Notes: a model not told the origin generated them from the sequence alone. Shown: positions 28,944 to 38,732, counted from the stretch's first letter. The stretch: 64,000 nt of DNA from Burkholderiaceae bacterium (GCA_023954045.1 JAMLIR010000015.1:29567-93566); one strand, 5' to 3'. Program-made: numbers and translations.

Positions 28944-31700
28944 TCAGCGGGCCGACGGTGCGGGCGAGCGCCGCGAAATGCGCCGGATCACGACCTTCTC
29001 GAGCTCTGCGACGGCGAACACGAACAATCCCGCAGCCAGCGCCCTGAGCCACTCCGCCGCCGAGAGATGGGTCGATCCGAAGATCGCCTGCAGCGCCGGC
29101 GCGTGCGTGAACAGCAGTTGCAGCAGCAGGCACGCGCCGACGCAGACGAGCACGTAGCGGTTGCCGAGCAGGCCCGCGCGGTTCACGACGCTGCCGTACA
29201 GCGAGCGGCTGTTGAACAGGTAGAACATCTCGGCGGCGACCACCGCATTGACCGCCATCGTGCGCGCGCTCTCGATCGAGTTGCCGGCGCGCAGTTCCCA
29301 GAGGAACAGGCCCAGCGCGCCGGTCATCATCAGCGTCGAGACCATGACGATGCGCCAGGCGAAGAAGCCCGACAGCATCGATTCGCCCGGCGGGCGCGGC
29401 GGCCGTCGCATGATGTCGGGCTCGGCGGGCTCGAAGGCGAGCGCCAGCCCCAGCGTGCTCGAGGTGACCAGGTTGATCCACAGCACCTGGGCGGGCGTCA
29501 GGGGCAGCGCGAGCTCGAACATGATCGCCGCGATGACGATCAGCGCTTCGCCGCCGTTGGTCGGCAGCATGAACAGGACGAACTTCTTCAGGTTGTCGTA
29601 GACCCCGCGGCCCAGGCGCACGGCCGCGGCGATCGTCGCGAAGTTGTCGTCCGCGAGCACGATGTCGCAGGCTTCCTTGGCTGCCTCGGTGCCCTTCAGT
29701 CCCATCGCCACGCCGACGTCGGCGCGCTTGAGCGCCGGCGCGTCGTTGACGCCGTCGCCGGTCATCGCGACCGACTGTCCGCTCTCCTGGAGCGCCTGCA
29801 CCAGGCGCAACTTGTGTTCGGGGCTGGCGCGCGCGAAGACGTCGATGTCCTGCGCCACGCGGCGCAACCCGGCGTCGTCCATCAGCGCGATCTCCGCGCC
29901 GGTGAGCGCCGGCTTGCCCGCGCCGATCCCGAGCTCGGCGCCGATCGTGCGCGCCGTGTCGACGTGGTCGCCGGTGATCATCTTCACGCGGATGCCGGCC
30001 GCGTGGCATTCGGCGACCGCGCTGATCGCCTCCTCGCGCGGGGGATCGACGATGCCCACCAGCGCGAGCATCGTGCAGTCGCCCGCGACGTCCTCGGGCG
30101 CGAGGCTGGCGCCGGCGGGCTCGCCCTGCCTGCACGCGAGCGCCAGCACGCGCAGTCCGCGCGCCGCGGTGTCGGTGGCCATCCTGCGCCAGTAGTCGGG
30201 ATCCAGCGGACGCTCGCCGGCCTCGCCGAGCTCGCTCGCGCAGATGTCGAGGATGCGCTCCGGCGCGCCCTTGACGAACAACCATCCGGCTCCGTCCGCG
30301 TTGCGATGCCAGGTGGCCATGTAGCGGTTGAGCGACTCGAACGGAATCGCGTCGAGTCGCGGCCAGTCGGCGTTCTCGCCGCGCTCGGTCAGGCCGGCCT
30401 TGCGCCCGAGCACCAGCAGCGCGCCCTCGGTCGGATCGCCCTCGACCAACCACCGCGCGTCGTCCTGGCGCAGGCGGGCGTCGTTGCACAGCACGCCGGC
30501 GCGCAGTGCCTGCTCGAGCGCGGGGTGGTTCGCGGCATCCACGGGGCGACCGTCGACGCTGATCTCGCCCGAGGGTTCGTAGCCGACGCCGCCGACGTCG
30601 AATGCCCGGTCGGCGCAGACGACGCGCTGCACGGTCATCTCGTTGCGCGTCAACGTCCCGGTCTTGTCGGAGCAGATCACCGTGACCGATCCCAACGCCT
30701 CGACCGCGGGAAGCCGGCGCACGATGGCGTTGCGACGCGCCATGCGCTGCACGCCGAGCGCCAGCGTGATCGTCATGATCGCGGGCAGCCCCTCGGGGAT
30801 CGCCGAGGCGACCAGGGCGACGACCATCATGAACATCTCGGACGGCGCGTGGCCGCGAACGTGCACGCCGAGCACGTAGGTCAGCGCGCCGAGCGCGAGG
30901 ATCGCGACGGCCAGCCGCCGGGCGAACCGGTCGATCTGGCGCAGCAGCGGCGTGCCGAGGCTGCGGATGCCCGCGAGCATCTCGTTGATGCGGCCGAGTT
31001 CGGTCCCGGCGCCGGTCGCCACGACCACGCCGGTCCCCTGTCCGTAGACGACGACGGTGCCCGAGTAAGCCATGCACTGGCGTTCGCCGAGCGGCGCGTC
31101 GGCGGCCACCGGGTCGAGGCTCTTCTCGACCGCGACCGATTCACCGGTCAGCACCGCTTCCTCGACGCGCAGCTCCCGGCAGCCGATCAGCCGGACGTCG
31201 GCCGGGACGCGATCGCCCGATGCGAGCGCGACGACGTCGCCCGGAACCAGCCCGGTCGCGTCGATCTCCATGCGCTGCCCGCCGCGGATGACGGTCGCAC
31301 GCGGCGAGAGCATGTCCTGGATCGCCGCGAGCGCGGCCTCGGCCCGCCCCTCCTGGATGTAGCCGATGATTGCGTTCACGAGCACCGCGCCGACCAGGAT
31401 CCCGGTGTCGATCCAGTGCCCGAGCGCCGCGGTGACCGCGGCGGCAGCCAGCATCACGTAGAGCAGGACGTTGTGGAACTGCCCGATCAGCCGCCTGAAC
31501 GCGCTGCGCTGGCGCGCCTGCGCCAGCCGGTTCGGGCCGTACCGCTGCAGCCGGCGCGCGACCTCGGCCTCGTCGAGGCCGCCGGGGCTGCCTGCAAGCG
31601 CGGTCAGAACCGACTCGGCAGTCTGTGCGTGCCAATCGGCAATCGGAGAGGGCGTGGGCTGCGCGGGACGTGCCGCTCGCTCCGGTCTGCTGGGGCGCAT
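28944..31700 (-). CDS. P2-type cation-transporting ATPase
   Basis: A 918-aa membrane pump of the Ca2+/Na+ P2 branch. It has an N-terminal cation ATPase domain, T185-G-E-S actuator loop, PEGL motif at 302-305, phosphorylated D345 in CSDKTGTLT, KGAPERIL and TGDGVNDAPALKRADVG. Helix M5 has PTNGGEALIVI, where SERCA has an Asn/Glu pair. Helix M6 has WINLVTSSTLGLALAFEP, in which the Ca2+-ligand Asp of SERCA is replaced by Ser, so transport of Ca2+ is doubtful and Na+ or another ion is possible. It converges on the mrp operon and follows the MarR gene on the same strand. The start at 31700 begins MRPSRPERAARP; the frame continues upstream without homology. Confidence 0.9.
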   Translation of the reverse strand: MRPSRPERAARPAQPTPSPIADWHAQTAESVLTALAGSPGGLDEAEVARRLQRYGPNRLAQARQRSAFRRLIGQFHNVLLYVMLAAAAVTAALGHWIDTGILVGAVLVNAIIGYIQEGRAEAALAAIQDMLSPRATVIRGGQRMEIDATGLVPGDVVALASGDRVPADVRLIGCRELRVEEAVLTGESVAVEKSLDPVAADAPLGERQCMAYSGTVVVYGQGTGVVVATGAGTELGRINEMLAGIRSLGTPLLRQIDRFARRLAVAILALGALTYVLGVHVRGHAPSEMFMMVVALVASAIPEGLPAIMTITLALGVQRMARRNAIVRRLPAVEALGSVTVICSDKTGTLTRNEMTVQRVVCADRAFDVGGVGYEPSGEISVDGRPVDAANHPALEQALRAGVLCNDARLRQDDARWLVEGDPTEGALLVLGRKAGLTERGENADWPRLDAIPFESLNRYMATWHRNADGAGWLFVKGAPERILDICASELGEAGERPLDPDYWRRMATDTAARGLRVLALACRQGEPAGASLAPEDVAGDCTMLALVGIVDPPREEAISAVAECHAAGIRVKMITGDHVDTARTIGAELGIGAGKPALTGAEIALMDDAGLRRVAQDIDVFARASPEHKLRLVQALQESGQSVAMTGDGVNDAPALKRADVGVAMGLKGTEAAKEACDIVLADDNFATIAAAVRLGRGVYDNLKKFVLFMLPTNGGEALIVIAAIMFELALPLTPAQVLWINLVTSSTLGLALAFEPAEPDIMRRPPRPPGESMLSGFFAWRIVMVSTLMMTGALGLFLWELRAGNSIESARTMAVNAVVAAEMFYLFNSRSLYGSVVNRAGLLGNRYVLVCVGACLLLQLLFTHAPALQAIFGSTHLSAAEWLRALAAGLFVFAVAELEKVVIRRISRRSPAPSAR

Positions 31701-31750
31701 GTCCTCGGCGTCGAAGGGGTTTCTTCGGGTCGGCCGGCAGCGCCGGCGCC

Positions 31751-32221
31751 TTACACGCGCCGCGGCTCGCGCAGGCGCTCCGGCAACGCCTCGAGCAGCC
31801 GGTACAGCGTGTCGATGTCGCGCTGCCCGATCCGCCGTGCGATCGTGCGGTACCGTCGTTCGGAGTGGGGGGCGACGGTGTCGATCAGCTTCCTTCCGGC
31901 AGGGGTGATCGAGATCAGCGCCGCGCGCTGGTCGCCGGGTTCGGCGCGGCGCTCGACGAACCCGCGTTCGTCGAGCGCCTTCAGGATCCGCGTGAGGCTC
32001 GGCCCGCTGATCAGCGTCAGCGCCCCGACGCGGCTCACGCGCAGCGAGTCGGCGGTCGTGAGCGCGCGCAGCACCCGCCACTGCTGCTCGGTGATGCCGT
32101 GCTCGCGCAGGATCGGCCGGAACTCGGCCATTACGGCCTGGTGGCTGCGCAGCAGCAGCATCGGCAGCGAGCGGGAGAAGGCGCGAAGCTGCGCGCGCGC
32201 CGCGTCGGCTGGGGGCGTCAT
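31751..32221 (-). CDS. MarR-family regulator, HpaR-like
   Basis: A 156-aa winged-helix protein. The N-terminal RSLPMLLLRSHQAVMAEFRPILREHGITEQQWRVLRAL closely resembles HpaR, the repressor of homoprotocatechuate degradation. LTLISGPSLTRILKALDERGFVERRAEPGDQRAALISITPAGRKL is the DNA-reading wing. No hpa catabolic genes are present; the divergent neighbour is a class II aldolase-like gene with a palindrome between them, so an aromatic or sugar-acid ligand is possible. Confidence 0.9.
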   Translation of the reverse strand: MTPPADAARAQLRAFSRSLPMLLLRSHQAVMAEFRPILREHGITEQQWRVLRALTTADSLRVSRVGALTLISGPSLTRILKALDERGFVERRAEPGDQRAALISITPAGRKLIDTVAPHSERRYRTIARRIGQRDIDTLYRLLEALPERLREPRRV

Positions 32222-32299
32222 CGGTGCGTTCCTCGTGTCCGGGAAAGCCGGGCTGGCCTGCTGCGCGGACCTCGGGGCTTGCGCGGCGGCGCCCAAGAA

Positions 32300-32313
32300 C
32301 TTAACATGATAAG
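32300..32313. promoter_or_regulatory. Palindromic operator candidate for the MarR regulator
   Basis: CTTAACATGATAAG is an inverted repeat with one mismatched pair. It lies in the 135-bp divergent region, 79 bp from the MarR start and about 44 bp before the aldolase ATG. AT-rich palindromes of this size are typical MarR binding sites. Confidence 0.6.
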
Positions 32314-32356
32314 TATATCGGGAATCGCCGTGCCGCACGCCGCCGTGAGAGCCGAC

Positions 32357-33139
32357 ATGAAAGCCGATACGAGAACCGCCGCACCGAGCCCGCCGCCCGG
32401 CTCGGGCATCGACCCCGACGAGTGGGCGCTGCGCGTCGAGCTCGCCGCCTGCTACCGCATCTTCGCGATGCTCGGCTGGACCGAGCTGATCTACAACCAC
32501 ATCACGGTGCGCATCCCCGGTCCCGAGCGCCACTTCCTGATCAACCCGTTCGGGTTGCACTACAGCGAGGTCACCGCATCGAACCTGGTCCGCATCGACC
32601 TCGCGGGCAACGTCGTCGGCCGCTCCGACTGGCCGGTGAACCCTGCCGGCTTCACGGTGCACGCCGCGATCCACGAGGGCATCGAGGGGGCGCACTGCGT
32701 GATGCATACGCACACGACTGCCGGGATGGCCGTCGCCTGCTCGCGCGGCGGGCTGTCGATGAGCAACTTCTACAGCGCACAGCTGCACGGCCGGCTCGCC
32801 TACCACGACTTCGAGGGCATCACCGTGCACGCCGACGAGGGCCCGCGGCTGGTGCGCAACATCGGCGGCCGGCAGGCCGTGATCCTTCGCAACCACGGGC
32901 TGCTGGCCTGGGGCGACAGCATCCACCGCAGCTTCGCCATCCTGTGGCTCCTCGAGCGCGCCTGCCAGATCCAGCAGGCGTCGATGTCGATGGGGCCGGT
33001 GATCGAGATCCCCGAACCGATCCAGCGGCGCTGCGCCGCCGACTCGCTGCAGTTCGATCCGCGCTTCGGCGCCGGCCGCGACATGTTCGACGCGCTGCTG
33101 CGGCAGGTCGATAGAATCGATCCCTCGTATCGCAACTGA
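32357..33139 (+). CDS. Class II aldolase/adducin family protein
   Basis: A 260-aa zinc-dependent aldolase-like protein. Seen are YNHITVRIPGPERHFLINPFGLHYSEVTASNLVRID, the metal-binding histidines in CVMHTHTTAGMAVAC, and ILRNHGLLAWG. Related proteins act as sugar-phosphate aldolases or as decarboxylase/hydratase-like enzymes; the substrate is not identifiable. The ATG at 32357 was chosen; one at 32308 overlaps the operator palindrome. The gene 21 bp downstream is ketopantoate-reductase-like, suggesting one small catabolic operon under the divergent HpaR-like regulator. Confidence 0.85.
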   Translation: MKADTRTAAPSPPPGSGIDPDEWALRVELAACYRIFAMLGWTELIYNHITVRIPGPERHFLINPFGLHYSEVTASNLVRIDLAGNVVGRSDWPVNPAGFTVHAAIHEGIEGAHCVMHTHTTAGMAVACSRGGLSMSNFYSAQLHGRLAYHDFEGITVHADEGPRLVRNIGGRQAVILRNHGLLAWGDSIHRSFAILWLLERACQIQQASMSMGPVIEIPEPIQRRCAADSLQFDPRFGAGRDMFDALLRQVDRIDPSYRN

Positions 33140-33160
33140 GCCCCGGACGGGGAAGGACAC

Positions 33161-34162
33161 GTGCGCATCTGCATCTACGGACTCGGCGCGGTCGGCGGCT
33201 TCATCGGCGCGCGGCTGGCCGCGGCCGGCCAGCAGGTCTCGGCGATCGCGCGCGGCGGCATGCTGGCCGCCGTCGCCCGCAGCGGCCTCACGCTGGTCGA
33301 GGCGCCGCAGGCGCCCGGCGGCAGCGCGGGGCGCACGATCGTTCCGGTGCGCGCGGTCGACGATCCGTCGCAGCTCGGCCCCCAGGACCTGGTCGTGGTC
33401 AGCGTCAAGACCACCGGGCTCGCCGAGGTCGCGCGGCGCATCGCGCCGCTGATCGGTCCCGACACCGTCGTCCTCACGGCGATGAACGGGGTGCCCTGGT
33501 GGTTCTTCGAGGGACTCGACGGCGGGCTCGCCGGGCGCGAGTGGCCGGCGATCGACCCGGGTCGCGCGCTCGCCGCAGCGATACCGTTCGATCGGGTGCT
33601 CGGCTGCGTCGTGCACTTCGCCTGCGCGGTCGACCAACCGGGTGTCGTGCGCCACGCGCAGGGGCGCCGCCTGATCGTCGGCGAGCCGAAGGGGGGAGAC
33701 AGCGAGCGCGCGCGGCGCATCGCGGCGCTGCTTGCCGAAGCGGGGTTCGAGACCGAAGTGTCGCCGCGGATCCAGCAGGACGTCTGGTTCAAGCTGTGGG
33801 GCAACATGACGATGAACCCGGTGTCGGCGATCACCGGCGCCACGCTGGATCGCATCCTCGACGACCCGCTGGTGCGCGGCTTCGTGTCGGCCGCGATGCT
33901 CGAGGCGTCGGCGATCGGCGAGCGCATCGGGCTGCCGATCCCGATCACGCCTGAGCAGCGCCACCAGGTCACGCGCCAGTTGGGCGCGTTCAAGACGTCG
34001 ATGCTTCAGGACGTCGAGGCCGGCAAGCCCGTGGAGCTCGACGCGCTCGTGGCCATCGTCGGCGAGATCGGCCGCGCGATCGGCGTGGCCACGCCGAACA
34101 TCGACACGCTGTTCGGACTGGCGCGGCTGCACGCGCGTACGCACGGGCTGTATCCGGCCTGA
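33161..34162 (+). CDS. 2-dehydropantoate 2-reductase-like oxidoreductase
   Basis: A 333-aa NADP-dependent 2-oxoacid reductase of the ApbA/PanE family. The N-terminal Rossmann loop is IYGLGAVGGFIGARLAAAG; VVSVKTTGLAEVARRI and TAMNGVPWWF follow. The C-terminal catalytic part is DVWFKLWGNMTMNPVSAITGATLDRI with the expected Lys and Asn. The start is GTG with GGAAGG upstream. Its position behind a class II aldolase suggests a catabolic 2-oxoacid rather than ketopantoate as substrate; a role in CoA synthesis cannot be excluded. Confidence 0.85.
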   Translation: MRICIYGLGAVGGFIGARLAAAGQQVSAIARGGMLAAVARSGLTLVEAPQAPGGSAGRTIVPVRAVDDPSQLGPQDLVVVSVKTTGLAEVARRIAPLIGPDTVVLTAMNGVPWWFFEGLDGGLAGREWPAIDPGRALAAAIPFDRVLGCVVHFACAVDQPGVVRHAQGRRLIVGEPKGGDSERARRIAALLAEAGFETEVSPRIQQDVWFKLWGNMTMNPVSAITGATLDRILDDPLVRGFVSAAMLEASAIGERIGLPIPITPEQRHQVTRQLGAFKTSMLQDVEAGKPVELDALVAIVGEIGRAIGVATPNIDTLFGLARLHARTHGLYPA

Positions 34163-34166
34163 ACGG

Positions 34167-34652
34167 ATGGCGAAGCACGTCTCCGAGACGCCGGCCACGC
34201 AGTTCCTGAAGCGCCACCGGGTGGCCTTCGGCGAGCACCCGTACGACTACGTCGACCACGGAGGCACGGCCGAGTCCGCGCGCCAGTTGGGAGTCGACGA
34301 GCACGCGGTCGTGAAGACGCTGGTGATGCAGGACGAAGCGGCCAGGCCGCTCGTCGTGCTGATGCACGGCGACCGCAAGGTGTCGACGAAGAACCTGGCG
34401 CGGCAGTCGGGCCGCAAGTCGATCGAGCCCTGCGCGCCGGACGTTGCGCAACGGCACACCGGCTACCTGGTCGGCGGCACGTCGCCGTTCGCCACGCGCA
34501 AGGCGATGCCGGTCTACGTCGAAGCCTCGATCCTCGAGTTGCCGAAGATCTGGATCAACGGCGGCCGGCGCGGGTTCCTGGTGTCGATCGAGCCGCGCGT
34601 GCTGGTCGATCTGCTGCGCGCGCAGCCGGTAAACTGCGCGCTCGCGGACTAG
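34167..34652 (+). CDS. ybaK: Cys-tRNA(Pro)/aminoacyl-tRNA deacylase YbaK
   Basis: A 161-aa trans-editing protein that hydrolyses mischarged Cys-tRNA(Pro). Typical segments are [62 protein letters not shown], and the conserved [17 protein letters not shown] near residue 110. It starts 4 bp after the PanE-like gene. Confidence 0.92.
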   Translation: MAKHVSETPATQFLKRHRVAFGEHPYDYVDHGGTAESARQLGVDEHAVVKTLVMQDEAARPLVVLMHGDRKVSTKNLARQSGRKSIEPCAPDVAQRHTGYLVGGTSPFATRKAMPVYVEASILELPKIWINGGRRGFLVSIEPRVLVDLLRAQPVNCALAD

Positions 34653-34710
34653 CCCGAGAGAGGCTGGCCCGAGCAAGACGGGTCCGAAGGGTTCCGGGGG
34701 TGAAGCAGAG

Positions 34711-35325
34711 ATGAACGCGCTCTCCAGCGTGCTGGCGGTGGTGGCCGCCTACCTGATCGGATCGATCTCGTTCGCGGTCGTCGTCAGCAGGGCGATGGGG
34801 CTGGCCGACCCGCGCAGCTATGGATCGAAGAACCCGGGCGCGACCAACGTGCTGCGCACCGGCAACAAGACCGCCGCCGCGCTCACGCTCGTGGGCGACG
34901 CCCTGAAGGGGCTCGTCGCGGTACTGCTGGCGAAGGCGCTCGCCGCGCGCTTCGGCTTCGGCGACGGCACGATCGCGCTGGTGGCGCTGGCCGCATTCGT
35001 CGGCCACCTGTTCCCGGTGTTCCACCGCTTCCAGGGCGGCAAGGGCGTCGCCACCGCCGCGGGCGTGCTGCTCGCGCTGCATCCGCTGCTCGGGTTGGGA
35101 ACGCTCGCCACCTGGCTGCTGATCGCGTTCTTCTTCCGCTATTCGTCGCTGGCGGCGCTGGTGGCGGCCGTCTTCGCGCCGCTGTGGTACCTGTTCCTGT
35201 TCCAGCCCGATCCGATCGCCGCTGCGGTGGCCGTGATGAGCGTGCTGCTGATCTGGCGGCACGGCGCGAACATCCAGAACCTGCTCGCCGGCAAGGAGAG
35301 CCGGATCGGGCAGAAGAAGCGCTAG
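34711..35325 (+). CDS. plsY: Acyl-phosphate:glycerol-3-phosphate acyltransferase PlsY
   Basis: A 204-aa membrane enzyme that starts phospholipid synthesis by acylating glycerol-3-phosphate. All three signature loops are present: [56 protein letters not shown] and [18 protein letters not shown]. Five hydrophobic helices are visible. A ROK kinase starts 2 bp downstream. Confidence 0.95.
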   Translation: MNALSSVLAVVAAYLIGSISFAVVVSRAMGLADPRSYGSKNPGATNVLRTGNKTAAALTLVGDALKGLVAVLLAKALAARFGFGDGTIALVALAAFVGHLFPVFHRFQGGKGVATAAGVLLALHPLLGLGTLATWLLIAFFFRYSSLAALVAAVFAPLWYLFLFQPDPIAAAVAVMSVLLIWRHGANIQNLLAGKESRIGQKKR

Positions 35326-35327
35326 TC

Positions 35328-36215
35328 GTGCGGATCGGCGTCGACCTCGGCGGCACGAAGACCGAGGTCGTCGTGCTCGACGATTCGGGCGTCGAGCGCC
35401 ATCGTCGGCGCGTGCCGACGCCACGCGATGACTATGCCGCGACGCTCGCGGCCATCGCCGGCCTGGTCGACGAGGCCGAGCGGGCCGCAGGGCGTTGCCG
35501 CTCGGTCGGCATGGGCATTCCCGGCTCGATCTCGCCGCACACCGGGCTCGTGCGCAACGCCAACTCGACCTGGCTGAACGGCCGGCCGCTGGCCGAGGAC
35601 CTCGAGCGCGCGCTGCGACGCGACGTGCGCGTGGCCAACGACGCCAACTGCTTCGCGCTGTCCGAAGCCACCGACGGCGCGGCGGCTGGACGGCGCGTCG
35701 TGTTCGGCATCATCCTGGGAACCGGCGTCGGCGGTGGCATCGTCGTCGACGGCCGTCTGCTCGAAGGCGCCAACCGCATTGCCGGCGAGTGGGGCCACAA
35801 TCCGCTGCCGGGTCCGTTCCGCCCGGACGAGCTGCCCGGTCCGCGTTGCTGGTGCGGCCGCTGCGGCTGCATCGAGGCCTGGCTCAGCGGGCCGGCGCTC
35901 GCCGCGAGCGCGGATCCGCCCGTACGCGACGCCGCGGCGCTGGTCGCCGCGATGCGCGCCGGCGAGCCGTCCGCGCAGGCCGCGTTCGAGCGCTGGTGCG
36001 ATCGACTGGCACGCTCGCTCGCCGGCGTCGTCAACCTGCTCGATCCGGATGCGATCGTGCTGGGCGGCGGCCTGAGCAACGTCGACGAGGTCTATCGCGA
36101 AGTGCCGCGGCGCTGCGCGCCGCTCCTGTTCGCCGACCGCGCGGATACGCCGCTGCTGCGCAACCTCCATGGCGATTCGTCGGGCGTTCGCGGCGCCGCA
36201 CGCCTGGCGGATTGA
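35328..36215 (+). CDS. ROK-family sugar kinase (fructokinase/Mak-like)
   Basis: A 295-aa cytoplasmic sugar kinase. IGVDLGGTKTEVVVLDDSG is the phosphate-1 loop. MGIPGSISPHTGLVRNANSTWLNG and VANDANCFALSEA (catalytic Asp) follow, with ILGTGVGGGIVVDG after them. The ROK zinc site is GPRCWCGRCGCIEAWLSGPAL, preceded by the metal His in GEWGHNPLP. The pattern matches the YajF/Mak fructokinase-mannokinase type; the exact sugar is not certain. GTG start, 2 bp after plsY. Confidence 0.9.
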   Translation: MRIGVDLGGTKTEVVVLDDSGVERHRRRVPTPRDDYAATLAAIAGLVDEAERAAGRCRSVGMGIPGSISPHTGLVRNANSTWLNGRPLAEDLERALRRDVRVANDANCFALSEATDGAAAGRRVVFGIILGTGVGGGIVVDGRLLEGANRIAGEWGHNPLPGPFRPDELPGPRCWCGRCGCIEAWLSGPALAASADPPVRDAAALVAAMRAGEPSAQAAFERWCDRLARSLAGVVNLLDPDAIVLGGGLSNVDEVYREVPRRCAPLLFADRADTPLLRNLHGDSSGVRGAARLAD

Positions 36216-36249
36216 CGCCACGCCCTTGCCCGCGCCGACCAGCCCCTTC

Positions 36250-37284
36250 TCAAACCGCCGGCAGCGCGTCGAGCGCCCAGCGCGGCCGCACCCGGTAGCC
36301 ATCGATCGACGCGCCGACGCCCGCGGTCGGCGTTGCGCCCGCCTGCAGGCGCAACGCGCCGGCGAAAGCGATCATCGCGCCGTTGTCCGAGCACAGCGCG
36401 AGCTCGGGGAAGCAGACGCGCAGGCGCGCCTGCGCCGACGCGGCGGCGAGCTGCTCGCGCAACCGCCGGTTGGCGCTGACGCCGCCGGCGACGACCAGCC
36501 GCTCGTGGCCCGTCTCGCGCACCGCGCGCAGCGACTTGGCCACCAGCACGTCGACGATTGCCGCCTCGACCTCGGCGGCGAGGTCCGCGCGGGCCTGCTC
36601 GTCGGGCAGGCCGCGCCGCACCGCGGTGAGTACCGCGGTCTTCAGGCCGCTGAAGCTGAAGTCGAGGTCGTCGGAGTGCAGCATCGGCCGTGGAAGCCGG
36701 TAGCGGCCGGCGCTGCCGCTCGCGGCGAGCCGCGAAATCGCCGGTCCACCCGGATAGCCGAGCCCGAGGAGTTGCGCGCTCTTGTCGAAGGCCTCGCCGG
36801 CGGCGTCGTCGAGCGTCTCGCCGAGCAGCGCATAGCGCCCGATGCCCGTGACCGCCATCAGCTGCGTGTGCCCGCCCGAGACCAGCAGCGCGACGAACGG
36901 GAACGCGGGTGGGTCGGCCGACAGCAGCGGCGACAGCAGGTGCCCTTCGAGGTGGTGGATGCCGATCGCCGGAATTCCGAGCGCGAACGCCATCGACGCT
37001 CCGATCCCCGCGCCGACCAGCAGCGCCCCGGCCAGGCCAGGCCCCTCGGTGTACGCGATCGCGTCGATCGCCGACACGTCGACGCCCGCCTGCGACAGCA
37101 CCTGTCCGGTCAGTGGCAGGACGCGCCGGATGTGGTCGCGCGACGCGAGTTCGGGCACGACCCCGCCATAGCGCTCGTGCATCGCGGTCTGCGAGTGCAG
37201 CGCCTGTCCGAGCAGGCCGCGCTCGGTGCAGTACAGCGCGATGCCGGTCTCGTCGCAGGAGGTTTCGATGCCCAATACTTTCAT
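36250..37284 (-). CDS. tsaD: tRNA N6-threonylcarbamoyladenosine transferase TsaD
   Basis: Transfers the threonylcarbamoyl group to A37 of ANN-decoding tRNAs, working with TsaB and TsaE (tsaE is at 7.1-7.6 kb). The 344-aa protein begins [19 protein letters not shown]. It contains the metal-binding [48 protein letters not shown] and [12 protein letters not shown]. All family residues appear intact. It converges with the ROK kinase gene. Confidence 0.96.
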   Translation of the reverse strand: MKVLGIETSCDETGIALYCTERGLLGQALHSQTAMHERYGGVVPELASRDHIRRVLPLTGQVLSQAGVDVSAIDAIAYTEGPGLAGALLVGAGIGASMAFALGIPAIGIHHLEGHLLSPLLSADPPAFPFVALLVSGGHTQLMAVTGIGRYALLGETLDDAAGEAFDKSAQLLGLGYPGGPAISRLAASGSAGRYRLPRPMLHSDDLDFSFSGLKTAVLTAVRRGLPDEQARADLAAEVEAAIVDVLVAKSLRAVRETGHERLVVAGGVSANRRLREQLAAASAQARLRVCFPELALCSDNGAMIAFAGALRLQAGATPTAGVGASIDGYRVRPRWALDALPAV

Positions 37285-37344
37285 CAGGCGAGTATCGCAC
37301 GCGGCATCGAGGAGCCCCCGCGCCTCGTGCCCCGCGCCCGGGCC

Positions 37345-38556
37345 TCAGACCACCAGCAGTGCCAGGTCGGCGCGGCCGCCGGGTTCTTCAAGGGTGCCGA
37401 CACGGTTGCGTCCCGCGCGCTTGGCTTCGTAGAGCAGTCGATCGGCCTCGGCGAGCAGTTGCTCGAGCGTCTGCCCCGGCTGGAGAATCGCCACGCCGAT
37501 GCTGACCGTCACCGTCACGCTGACATCGTCGACCCGGCACGGCCGGTGGCCGATGCGATGGCGCAGCCGCTCGGCGGCGACGAATGCGTCGCCGGTGCGC
37601 GAGATCGGGACGAGCAGCGCGAACTCCTCGCCGCCGTAGCGCGCGACCAGCGCGTCGTCGCGGCTGCCCGTGCGCAACTGGCGGGCGCAGTGCCGCAGCA
37701 CCGCGTCGCCGGTGGCGTGGCCATGGCGGTCGTTGATCCGCTTGAAGTGGTCGATGTCGACCATCATTCCCGCGAGCGGCCGGCCCGCAGCCCGCGTCGT
37801 CGCGACCAGCGGCCTGCCGCGCTCGAACAGCACGCGCCGCGACACCAGCCGCGTCAAGGGATCCGTGGCGGCGAGCGCACGCAACTCGTCGGCCATTCGC
37901 GCGTGCGTCGCCATCAGCATCAGCGCGGTGACGGTCGCCGGAATGAGCACCAGCAGCGCGGCGGTGGCGACGTCGAGCGCGTCGGCGGGCGCGATGCGCG
38001 AAACCGGCAGCCCGAGCGCGTCGACCGCGAGTCCGCTTCGCAGCAGCCAGACCAGCGCATTGGCGATGCCGGCGCCCGACAGCAGGCGGCGCAGGACTTC
38101 GGCTGCGGGGTCGCGCGCGCGGGCGACGCGCACCGCGGTGAGCGAGGACACGATTGCGACGAGCATCGACGTGAACGCCATGCGCGCAGCCGCGTCGGTG
38201 CGGGCGGCCTCGAATCCCAGGCAGCCTGCGGCCAGCGCCAGGACGATCGCGACCAGAAGCGCCGGCCGCGGCCTTGCGCCATAGAGCCGGCGCACCGCTT
38301 CGCAGGCGAGCATGACCGACCCGGCGATCATCGCGTCGGCACTCGCGGCCGCGAGCGGGGCGCGACCCTCGGGCGCGAGGCCCGCCACGACCAGCCCCAC
38401 GCCGCCCAACGCGAGCGCGAGCGCGTGCAGGCCGAGCGCGGTCGTCGAGGGGTGGTGCAGCGATCGCAGGAAGACCAGCGCGCCGGCGCTCGCCAGCGCC
38501 GCGGCGCCGCCGAACAGCCAAAGCGTGTGCACGTCGACGATCAGGAAACGGACCAT
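37345..38556 (-). CDS. Membrane-bound diguanylate cyclase (GGDEF), first copy
   Basis: A 403-aa protein with six to seven N-terminal membrane helices (about 1-215) and a C-terminal GGDEF domain (about 235-390) that makes cyclic di-GMP. The active loop is ARYGGEEFALL; VDIDHFKRINDRHGHATGDAVL holds the metal and GTP residues. The product-inhibition I-site, normally RxxD just before the A-site, reads RDDA and is probably inactive. The start at 38556 (MVRFLIVDVHTLWLF) was chosen over an upstream ATG because it begins the membrane part and has AGGTCAG before it. Confidence 0.9.
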   Translation of the reverse strand: MVRFLIVDVHTLWLFGGAAALASAGALVFLRSLHHPSTTALGLHALALALGGVGLVVAGLAPEGRAPLAAASADAMIAGSVMLACEAVRRLYGARPRPALLVAIVLALAAGCLGFEAARTDAAARMAFTSMLVAIVSSLTAVRVARARDPAAEVLRRLLSGAGIANALVWLLRSGLAVDALGLPVSRIAPADALDVATAALLVLIPATVTALMLMATHARMADELRALAATDPLTRLVSRRVLFERGRPLVATTRAAGRPLAGMMVDIDHFKRINDRHGHATGDAVLRHCARQLRTGSRDDALVARYGGEEFALLVPISRTGDAFVAAERLRHRIGHRPCRVDDVSVTVTVSIGVAILQPGQTLEQLLAEADRLLYEAKRAGRNRVGTLEEPGGRADLALLVV

Positions 38557-38732
38557 CTGACCTGACCTGCAGCCGCGGCCCCCGGTGGGGAGCGGCGCGC
38601 CCGGAGGCTGCTCCGGCGCGCCTGGATCGCGACAGTCTGGCACCCGTGCAGCCGGTCAACAAGCGCCGCCGGCGGCCCGAAATCCACCGTTCGTCGACTG
38701 CGCGGACCCGCGGCGTCGCGGCAGCGCCCGCC

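Noticed and set aside
29067-32309. Plus-strand open frame of 1080 codons opposite the P-type ATPase and MarR genes
   Set aside because: Antisense shadow; no motifs and it contradicts the clear ATPase and MarR frames.
31625-32356. Upstream extension of the class II aldolase frame
   Set aside because: It runs antisense through the MarR gene and lacks similarity; the conserved protein begins near 32357.
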